Positions 26,062-31,774 of a stretch of 64,000 bases of DNA are shown here, in pieces. A model generated the notes under the pieces. That model had not been told where the DNA came from, did no database searches, and was given only the letters and a program-made list of their open reading frames with translations. How positions within the stretch are numbered: the first letter of the stretch is position 1; the number at the start of each line of letters is the position of its first letter. The DNA is from CALBPI01 sp038521865 (GTDB lineage Bacteria; Pseudomonadota; Gammaproteobacteria; Steroidobacterales; Woeseiaceae), in contig JBCBKO010000005.1 in NCBI GenBank assembly GCA_038521865.1, forward strand, positions 186,001 through 250,000. The letters are read 5' to 3'. Position numbers and translations under genes: made by a program.

Positions 26062-26160
26062 TGTTATCCGTCTCCTAATAGACGTCGGTGTTTGTCATTT
26101 ATTGCGAACACGGGGAGCACCTGACCGAACCCCCCCAATCAAGGAGGGTGACCACCAAAG

Positions 26161-26211
26161 ATGACAAACAAGTAATCTCTTCGTGACTAAAGCATCACCG
26201 TTTTATGACAA
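26161..26211 (-). promoter_or_regulatory. Phased Pho-box-like array upstream of DUF3604
   Basis: On the minus strand the six-base units TGTCAT, GGTGAT, AGTCAC, GATTAC and TGTCAT begin at 26210, 26199, 26188, 26177 and 26166, exactly 11 bp apart. The first pair, TTGTCATAAAACGGTGAT (26211 to 26194), matches 15 of 18 positions of the PhoB consensus. GTTTGTCAT occurs twice in the array, 44 bp apart, and once more in the opposite direction at 26090-26098 near the start codon. Confidence 0.55.
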
Positions 26212-26284
26212 ACCACTAGGGTGCGGTCCGGGCTGCCAACAATCAGAGACTTACAGTGCTTTAGTCGAGTGCCCATACTCGGCA

Positions 26285-26302
26285 TTGTCATGAATTCGTT
26301 AT
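26285..26302 (+). promoter_or_regulatory. Pho-box-like site and -10 upstream of the 26.4-30.1 kb operon
   Basis: TTGTCATGAATTCGTTAT matches 13 of 18 positions of the PhoB consensus with 11-bp spaced halves. Exactly 10 bp after it is TATTTT (26313-26318), the spacing seen between Pho box and -10 in classical Pho promoters. It points toward the operon starting at 26394. The full 332-bp gap (26062-26393) also holds a run of seven C at 26130-26136 with no obvious role. Confidence 0.45.
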
Positions 26303-26393
26303 GTTCGCCAGTTATTTTCAACGAATATTCTTTTGGCCCTGCTACCTATCTAGAATTGATACATAAATGGCAGTCGGGCTCTCGCAGGCCAGC

Positions 26394-27272
26394 ATGGGGG
26401 TTAACAGTGTGTTGAGGTCGTTTGCCAAGCTCTTGCGGGAGCCATTGGTCCAGTTCCTGTGCATCGGATTGGTGGTCTACGGCGTAGACTCTTTTGTGTT
26501 CGAGAACACGGAAAACCCCAGAAGAATCCGTATCGATGACGCTCGATTCCAGTCTCTGGTGGACATCTACAGGGAGGAGCGCGGTCAGTTTCCTTCCGGA
26601 GAAGAGCTCGAGGCGCTGTTGGTAACATGGACCCAGAACGAAGTGATGTACCGGGAGGCTCTCAGCATGGGGCTCGACCGCGGCGACGAAATGATTCGTT
26701 CTCGCATGGTCCTGAAACTTCGTGACGTCTTGTTCAACAACGTCATCGTGGAAACGCCAGACGATGAGACTTTGGAAGCGTGGTTCGAGTCCAACCGACT
26801 CAACTATGACAGACCTGACATCATTGACTTCCAGCAATTTCAGATAGACGCGGACGATGTCGCATTGACACCGCAGTTGGTAGATGCTGCCAATGCAGGT
26901 GGTCTTCCGGATCGCTATACGTCACGCATCAAGAGCTACGAGATGCGTATTGACGACAACTTGTATTCCGTCTTCGATGACTCGGATGCCAGGGCATTGA
27001 TTTCGGCACCGCTACGTGAATGGAGACCTGCAAGTTCGTCTCAAGGGAAGCACGTGGTCAGAATTACGCGGCGGGTTCCAGGCGAGCTCGCACAATTCGA
27101 CAGGGTTCGGGCAGCCGTACTATCGGATTGGAGCAAACAAGCTCGCGAGGCAGAGCTTGCGCAGGCGTTGCGAGAGATCGTTGAAGACTACGATATCACT
27201 TATGAATTTTCGCGTGATATGGTCCAGCAGAACCTTGCTGCATCGTCTGGAACCTCGGCGTCGGCGGACTAG
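26394..27272 (+). CDS. Membrane-anchored PpiC/SurA-like peptidyl-prolyl isomerase family protein
   Basis: The product of about 292 residues has one N-terminal transmembrane helix (LVQFLCIGLVVYGVDSFVFE), then a SurA-N-like helical segment (FPSGEELEALLVTWTQNEVM and YREALSMGLDRGDEMIRSRM). A divergent region follows where a parvulin domain would be expected (IIDFQQFQIDADDVALTPQL), so isomerase activity is doubtful. The start is uncertain: ATG 26367 lacks a ribosome site, ATG 26394 is reasonable, and a GTG at 26409 has GGGGG upstream. It is the first gene of a tight operon with three HupE-like genes, an association seen elsewhere for this family. It probably acts as a periplasmic chaperone for a partner in the operon; this is inference. 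Confidence 0.75.
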   Translation: MGVNSVLRSFAKLLREPLVQFLCIGLVVYGVDSFVFENTENPRRIRIDDARFQSLVDIYREERGQFPSGEELEALLVTWTQNEVMYREALSMGLDRGDEMIRSRMVLKLRDVLFNNVIVETPDDETLEAWFESNRLNYDRPDIIDFQQFQIDADDVALTPQLVDAANAGGLPDRYTSRIKSYEMRIDDNLYSVFDDSDARALISAPLREWRPASSSQGKHVVRITRRVPGELAQFDRVRAAVLSDWSKQAREAELAQALREIVEDYDITYEFSRDMVQQNLAASSGTSASAD

Positions 27273-27276
27273 GCTC

Positions 27277-28260
27277 ATGAATATTCGTAGATCGAGCAAC
27301 ATTCTCGTGTTGATCCTAGCGTTTGCCGGAGTGTTCGTGGCCGGGACTTCTGCCGCCCACGATACGCCGATTGCGTTATTGACGCTAAAAGAAACGGCAC
27401 CAGGTACTTTCGTCGAACGTTGGACGTTCTCCTCCGCAACTATCGCTGAGAATCCCACGCCACTTTATCCACAGCACTGCAGGCGAGAACCGCCAGAGGT
27501 GTTCTGTGGTGAACGTCGACTGAGCGGCGAATTCTCTATCGACAAACTGGGCGAGGTTTACTCGGCGACGGTGGTCCGACTGATCCCCAGAGAGGGGAAC
27601 CGAACCAGCTTTACGCTGACGTCAGCCTCACCGACGATTTCGATTTCGGCGACTGGAGAGCTGAATCTCGGTGGAATCGTCAAGGCTTACATTCCTCTAG
27701 GGTTCGAGCACATCATGTTAGGTGTGGATCATTTGCTGTTCGTGTTGGGTTTGATCTTGTTGGTGCGCTCACCGACGATGTTATTCAAGACCATTACTGC
27801 ATTTACTGTCGCCCATAGCATCACGCTTGCGGCTGCAACCTTTGGTTGGTTAGGTGTCCCTGAGGGAACAGTCAACGCGCTGATTGCCCTCAGCATAGTC
27901 TTTGTGGCCATAGACGTAGTGAAGCTCAGGGCTGGTGACGTCGGTTTTTCCGTCCGTTGGCCCTGGGCAATTGCATTTGGTTTCGGCCTGCTACACGGTT
28001 TTGGCTTCGCGGGCGCCCTCAGTGGTGTTGGCTTGTCTACCGAAAACCTACCTGCCGCACTTTTGTTCTTCAACGTCGGCGTTGAGCTTGGTCAGATCGT
28101 CTTTGTGGTTCTTGTGTTGTCCTTGTTCGGGGCACATCGCCGACTCGCTGCGATGCTCCCCGATTGGGCGGTGACGGCCGGAATCTACGTTATGGGAACC
28201 GCAGGAAGTGTTTGGTTCATAGATCGCATGCTCGGTGTGCTGGAGCCTCTGTATGTATAG
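27277..28260 (+). CDS. HupE/UreJ-like membrane protein with exported N-terminal domain (copy 1)
   Basis: The 327-residue product starts at ATG 27277 with a signal segment (ILVLILAFAGVFVAGTSAAH). A soluble beta-rich domain of about 120 residues with two cysteines (QHCRREPPEVFCGE) follows, then six or so transmembrane helices of the HupE/UreJ_2 type: IPLGFEHIMLGVDHLLFVLG, ITAFTVAHSITLAAATFGWL, FGFGLLHGFGFAGALSGVGL and FFNVGVELGQIVFVVLVLSL. The H-x6-DH and HGFGFAG motifs are family signatures; HupE proteins are Ni/Co permeases where tested. It lies 4 bp after the PpiC-like gene and overlaps the next gene by 8 bp. Confidence 0.88.
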   Translation: MNIRRSSNILVLILAFAGVFVAGTSAAHDTPIALLTLKETAPGTFVERWTFSSATIAENPTPLYPQHCRREPPEVFCGERRLSGEFSIDKLGEVYSATVVRLIPREGNRTSFTLTSASPTISISATGELNLGGIVKAYIPLGFEHIMLGVDHLLFVLGLILLVRSPTMLFKTITAFTVAHSITLAAATFGWLGVPEGTVNALIALSIVFVAIDVVKLRAGDVGFSVRWPWAIAFGFGLLHGFGFAGALSGVGLSTENLPAALLFFNVGVELGQIVFVVLVLSLFGAHRRLAAMLPDWAVTAGIYVMGTAGSVWFIDRMLGVLEPLYV

Positions 28261-28873
28261 GGATTCGAAAAGCATGGTTCGGATTTCGGCAACGCTTGCA
28301 TTGCCAGCTTTCTTGCTGTTTGCCGGCTCAGCGTTCGCGCACTCTGAATCCGGCGTTACGGGTGGGCTGGTTTCGGGGCTGTTGCACCCGGTACTCGGTT
28401 TTGACCACCTCGTTGCCATGGTTGCTGTCGGGCTTTGGGGCGCGCAATTGGAAAAACCTGCGATATGGTTGCTGCCGATTACGTTCCCAATGGTGATGGC
28501 AGTGGGCGCATTGGTCGGTCTGGCGGGGCTGCCTATGCCGGGGGTGGAGTACGGCATCGCCGCTTCCGCTATCGTGCTCGGCGCTGCGGTTGCGAGCAAT
28601 TTTAAACCGCCGCTGGCGCTCGCAGCGATAGTGGTTGCCGCATTCGGTGTGTTCCACGGACATGCTCACGGGAGTGAAATTCCGCAGGCTGCAAACCCGT
28701 TGGCTTATGGTGTCGGGTTCGTGCTTTCCACCGGGCTTCTACATCTATCCGGTATCCTCGTCGGGCTTTTACTCAAGTGGCCTTGGGGGAGCTTTGTTGT
28801 GCGCGCGTGTGGAGTCGCTGTTGCAGGCGTCGGAGCTATCGCCCTTGCGACCACGACGGGCTTCCTCGCATGA
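28253..28873 (+). CDS. HupE/UreJ family metal permease-like protein (copy 2)
   Basis: The 206-residue protein is a canonical HupE/UreJ: a signal segment (LALPAFLLFAGSAFAHSESG), then the metal signature HPVLGFDHLVAMVAVGLWG, and GVFHGHAHGSEIPQAANPLA with a histidine cluster, ending in helices up to TTTGFLA. Characterised HupE proteins move Ni2+ or Co2+ by energy-independent diffusion. I start at ATG 28253, which overlaps the upstream stop; ATG 28274 is possible. Its stop overlaps the next ATG (ATGA), so translation is probably coupled. Confidence 0.88.
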   Translation: MYRDSKSMVRISATLALPAFLLFAGSAFAHSESGVTGGLVSGLLHPVLGFDHLVAMVAVGLWGAQLEKPAIWLLPITFPMVMAVGALVGLAGLPMPGVEYGIAASAIVLGAAVASNFKPPLALAAIVVAAFGVFHGHAHGSEIPQAANPLAYGVGFVLSTGLLHLSGILVGLLLKWPWGSFVVRACGVAVAGVGAIALATTTGFLA

Positions 28874-29463
28874 AAAAGTTGTTGTTGGTGATACCCGGGC
28901 TGGTGATTGCGGGACCCGCTGCGGCGCATTCTGTTTCGGCGCGTTTTGGGGAGATTTACAGTGGCATGCTGCATCCTGTGACGACACTGTTGCATCTGGT
29001 GCCGTGGATCGCTATGGGCTTGTTGGCTGGTTGTCTTGGGCCCAAAGAGGCACGTCGAGCGCTTGTTGGGTTTCCTGCCAGCGTAGCAGCGGGAGCTTTG
29101 GTTGCGCCTATGCTCCCCGAGCTGCCCTGGGTTTCGTTCGTCAATATGTGCTCGTTTATTGCGCTCGGCGCACTCGTTGTGGTTTCCCGAGGGATAAGCT
29201 CGACTTTGTTCTGGACTTGTCTCGTAGTGTTCGGTGTCAGTCATGGTTATGCGAATAACGATGCATTGCTTGTGGGGTGGGGCCTTGCAAGGTATGTCCT
29301 TGGACTGACGATTGCCGCCTATGTTGTGATCACGCTTGTTTCCGCAGTCTCGACACAATTGTTGGGCCAACAGGTTTGGGGGCGCGTTGCCATTCGTGCG
29401 GCCGGAAGCTGGATCGTAGCGATTGGTGTGGTCTTTTCGGGTTACACGCTCATGGCCCTATGA
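28870..29463 (+). CDS. Degenerate HupE/UreJ-like membrane protein (copy 3)
   Basis: The 197-residue product starts with a signal segment (MKKLLLVIPGLVIAGPAAAH) and has about six helices. The signature region reads SGMLHPVTTLLHLVPWIAMG. Compared with copy 2 (HPVLGFDHLV) the conserved aspartate is replaced, giving LLHL. A weak counterpart of the second signature is GVSHGYANND. It therefore looks like a HupE relative with an altered metal site, perhaps a partner subunit rather than an independent permease. The start ATG overlaps the upstream stop and its own stop overlaps the oxygenase ATG. Confidence 0.8.
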   Translation: MKKLLLVIPGLVIAGPAAAHSVSARFGEIYSGMLHPVTTLLHLVPWIAMGLLAGCLGPKEARRALVGFPASVAAGALVAPMLPELPWVSFVNMCSFIALGALVVVSRGISSTLFWTCLVVFGVSHGYANNDALLVGWGLARYVLGLTIAAYVVITLVSAVSTQLLGQQVWGRVAIRAAGSWIVAIGVVFSGYTLMAL

Positions 29464-30071
29464 GCCAATCAAGTCTGATTTCGGCATTTTCGACGCCAAT
29501 TGCCAATGTGCATTGGAAGGCAGCGGATACGTTAAACGATGCACTGCGATCTAGCATCCTGGATAGGATGGAGGCGCAGCCTGTGCAACGCAGCAATGTA
29601 GGTGGGTGGCATTCGGATCAAGATCTCCTTCAGTGGCCTGATTCGTCGGTAGCCACGTTTTCTGACCGCCTTTGGGCTGTAATTCACTCGATCAATCAGT
29701 CGACATTTGAGGACGGAAAGGCGCCGCTTGAGGAACGGATGCGCATTGATGCTTGGGCCAACGTACTGATGCAAGGCGGTTACAACAGTGTCCATGCCCA
29801 TCCCAACGCGTTGTGGTCTGGTGTGTATTACGTGACGGACAACGAGTCGATTGACGACCATCCTTTTAGTGGGAAGCTGGAACTGTTGGACCCACGGCCT
29901 GCGACGAGTGTTGCGTTTGCCGAGAGTATGAGGGTCTACGGGCGTTTTCTCGTCAATCCGATCGCCGGCCAACTGGTTGTGTTTCCGTCCTGGCTACAAC
30001 ACTGCGTTCATCCCTATTTCGGACATAAGCAGCGAATTGCAATTGCGTTTAATGTCGTCGTGTTGACCTAA
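29460..30071 (+). CDS. Putative 2OG-Fe(II) oxygenase, TIGR02466 type (paralogue 2)
   Basis: The 203-residue product begins at ATG 29460, overlapping the stop of HupE-like copy 3. The family core is clear: WANVLMQGGYNSVHAHPNAL with WSGVYYVTD (H-x-H-x-N...SGVYY), then GQLVVFPSWLQHCVHPYFGH and RIAIAFNVVVL. Of the three paralogues this is closest to the textbook TIGR02466 pattern (HxHPxxxxSGVYYV). It differs at the N-terminus from the other two. It closes the plus-strand operon, and its last 4 bp overlap the convergent paralogue 3. Confidence 0.85.
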   Translation: MSQSSLISAFSTPIANVHWKAADTLNDALRSSILDRMEAQPVQRSNVGGWHSDQDLLQWPDSSVATFSDRLWAVIHSINQSTFEDGKAPLEERMRIDAWANVLMQGGYNSVHAHPNALWSGVYYVTDNESIDDHPFSGKLELLDPRPATSVAFAESMRVYGRFLVNPIAGQLVVFPSWLQHCVHPYFGHKQRIAIAFNVVVLT

Positions 30072-30694
30072 GAGAACTGCAAGACGTAGTCCCAACTCTG
30101 AAGGCGCTGAGGTACTGCATTGAAGGCGAGTGTCATTCTCTCGCCACCTTCGTTGCGGGGAACCTCATGCAGAAGGTAGCTTGGAAACAGGACAGCATCT
30201 CCCGGCATTTGTTTTGGTACTGCCCAGCGTGGTGCGTTGTAGGCCCCAAGTTTGACATTGCGATGCTCGTTAGTGAAAGCAAAGTCACGTCCCCCCATGT
30301 TGCGATAGAACACCGTTCGGCAACTGGCGTGTGCTTCGGTCAAATACACCACACCGGAAATAAAGCTGTTCGCATGCGAATGAACAGTCTGGTGTCCACC
30401 GGTCGCGAGCTGATTAAGCCATATCTCTTTCGTGATCCAGGGCAAAGGTTCCCCGAACAGCAACTCCCCAAAATTGACGATGTGCGGTTGCATTGATTCA
30501 TCGACTTCGGTGAGTACTGGATGTTGATCAGGCGTGCTGACTGCGGAATGCGACAGACTCGACGAAGTCGAGTTGCTTGTTGTCGCTGTTTCTCTGGTGA
30601 GTGCTACAAGTTCGCCAATCAGAGCAGGGTTAACCGCTTGTTTCACCTGCATTAGTGGGACTGCGAAAAGGTCGGTGATTTTCGATTCGGCCAT
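30068..30694 (-). CDS. Putative 2OG-Fe(II) oxygenase, TIGR02466 type (paralogue 3)
   Basis: The 208-residue protein shares with paralogue 1 an FAVPLMQ-type start and the core TVHSHANSFISGVVYLTEAH, then GDAVLFPSYLLHEVPRNEGG and RMTLAFNAVPQRLQSW. HSHANSFxSGxVYL is nearly identical in paralogues 1 and 3, so these two are recent duplicates relative to paralogue 2. It is the last gene of a minus-strand unit after the coiled-coil and EF-hand genes (31 bp or more gap). A serine/threonine-rich segment near residues 36-52 is peculiar to it. Confidence 0.85.
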   Translation of the reverse strand: MAESKITDLFAVPLMQVKQAVNPALIGELVALTRETATTSNSTSSSLSHSAVSTPDQHPVLTEVDESMQPHIVNFGELLFGEPLPWITKEIWLNQLATGGHQTVHSHANSFISGVVYLTEAHASCRTVFYRNMGGRDFAFTNEHRNVKLGAYNAPRWAVPKQMPGDAVLFPSYLLHEVPRNEGGERMTLAFNAVPQRLQSWDYVLQFS

Positions 30695-30725
30695 CTCGGA
30701 AAAGGAATGATGTCAAAAGAGCGAA

Positions 30726-31151
30726 CTATTCGCTCGGCGCCAGATCTTCGCGCGAAACCTCGCCATCGCCGTCCAGGTCTACTCGCTCCAGTAGCTGAAT
30801 GAGAAACGTCCGGTACTCGGTTCTTGAAACCACACTGTCACCATTCGAATCGATCTTCTGCCTTGCCACCTGGTCAAGCTTTGCGAGCATCTCCTTGCGT
30901 CCGGGTTCGAGCGAAGACATTTGATAGAGGTGGTAGCGAAGCGTCATGGGATACCGTTGATGCAGTTCACCCAGGTGCTCATCCACCTCTGCGGCCTGAA
31001 CGTAGCCTTCATTGGTGCAATCCAGCACGGTGAAGACGGGTGGAATCAGAAATCGAGCCAAGTCAAAATCATCAAACTCATCCTCGTTGGCGAGTAGCGA
31101 AACAGGTGCCGTCAGCACAAGAATTCCGGCGCACCAGACAAAGTTACGCAT
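30726..31151 (-). CDS. Exported EF-hand protein
   Basis: The product of about 141 residues starts with a signal segment (FVWCAGILVLTAPVSLLANE) and ends with two EF-hand calcium loops: DSNGDSVVSRTEY and DLDGDGEVSRED. A possible degenerate loop is DCTNEGYVQAAEVDE. I chose ATG 31151, just after the stop of the upstream gene at 31156, because it begins the signal directly; ATG 31163 and GTG 31166 are alternatives but overlap the GGAAGG ribosome site. It probably binds Ca2+ in the periplasm and belongs to the unit 31590-30068. Confidence 0.8.
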   Translation of the reverse strand: MRNFVWCAGILVLTAPVSLLANEDEFDDFDLARFLIPPVFTVLDCTNEGYVQAAEVDEHLGELHQRYPMTLRYHLYQMSSLEPGRKEMLAKLDQVARQKIDSNGDSVVSRTEYRTFLIQLLERVDLDGDGEVSREDLAPSE

Positions 31152-31155
31152 GTAA

Positions 31156-31590
31156 TCAGTCATCACCTTCCTCTGTCAGAAACGGTGCAAAGCTGCCAGT
31201 GCGCTGCTGGATGTCAGAATGCCGTTGTCGATTGGTTGTGCCATCGGCACGCAGCGGGTCAGGAGTGAGGTCGGTGGTCGGGTAAACCGGTTGGGCGACG
31301 AGTTCGACCGGACGTTGCTGCGGTCGGTAGGACTCGTAACCTTGCGCTGGGGGAGGTAGTGGTGCCGTGTTCGCGCTTTGTTGTACTGATTCGCGCAATT
31401 CGCCGATCTGCATGTATAGGCTGAAGATATCTTGCTGCACCACCTCGAAGGGTGTGTGTAGTTCGCCTTGCTGGCGCTCCAGCTCAGCGATCTCGGACTC
31501 AAGAGCGGAGATTTTCGCCGAGAATTGTAGTGCAACGAGCACGACGAAAATCGCGACTAACGCTGCGCTTGCTTTGACAAATACCGACAT
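31156..31590 (-). CDS. Small single-pass membrane protein with coiled coil
   Basis: The 144-residue product has one N-terminal transmembrane helix (ALVAIFVVLVALQFSAKISA) followed by a short coiled coil (LESEIAELERQQGELHTPFE), then a proline/glutamine-rich, probably unfolded tail. I recognise no family. It is the first gene of the minus-strand unit with the EF-hand and oxygenase genes, has AAAGGAGAGG upstream, and diverges from the TonB-dependent receptor. A strong Pho-box-like site lies about 40 bp upstream. Confidence 0.7.
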   Translation of the reverse strand: MSVFVKASAALVAIFVVLVALQFSAKISALESEIAELERQQGELHTPFEVVQQDIFSLYMQIGELRESVQQSANTAPLPPPAQGYESYRPQQRPVELVAQPVYPTTDLTPDPLRADGTTNRQRHSDIQQRTGSFAPFLTEEGDD

Positions 31591-31628
31591 AACAGCCTCT
31601 CCTTTAAAAGCAACGTTAATCCTACAGC

Positions 31629-31646
31629 GTGACAGTTTTGTGACGC
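31629..31646 (-). promoter_or_regulatory. Pho-box-like site, best match in the window
   Basis: On the minus strand GCGTCACAAAACTGTCAC matches 15 of 18 positions of the PhoB consensus, with CGTCAC and TGTCAC 11 bp apart. It faces the coiled-coil/EF-hand/oxygenase unit. A weaker plus-strand pair, CATCAC (31664) and TGTAAC (31675), also 11 bp apart, faces the TonB receptor and scores only about 10 of 18. Confidence 0.5.
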
Positions 31647-31711
31647 TTCCTCCGGGTCTAGTTCATCACGCTTCTGTAACACTTCGCGCAGACTTTTATG
31701 AAATCCTTTCC

Positions 31712-31759
31712 GTACACCAAACAGGTACACCAAACAGGTACACCAAACAGGTACACCAA
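31712..31759 (+). repeat. 13-bp tandem repeat in the TonB-receptor leader
   Basis: GTACACCAAACAG is repeated three times exactly (31712, 31725, 31738), and a fourth partial copy GTACACCAA starts at 31751. The array ends 15 bp before the receptor ATG at 31775, just upstream of its AAGGA ribosome site. A unit of 13 is not a multiple of the helical turn, so it is more likely an mRNA leader element or slippage-prone spacer than a set of phased protein sites. Confidence 0.9.
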
Positions 31760-31774
31760 CAAGGAACAAGCGCA

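Noticed and set aside
26130..26136. Run of seven C as a phase-variation tract
   Set aside because: It is short, non-coding and in the middle of the untranslated leader; no evidence of switching.
27016..27276. Upstream extension of HupE-like copy 1
   Set aside because: It overlaps the PpiC-like gene in another frame, and the signal peptide begins at ATG 27277.
31712..31759. Short regularly repeated units that could suggest a CRISPR array
   Set aside because: The units are directly adjacent with no spacers and only 13 bp long, and no cas gene is present.
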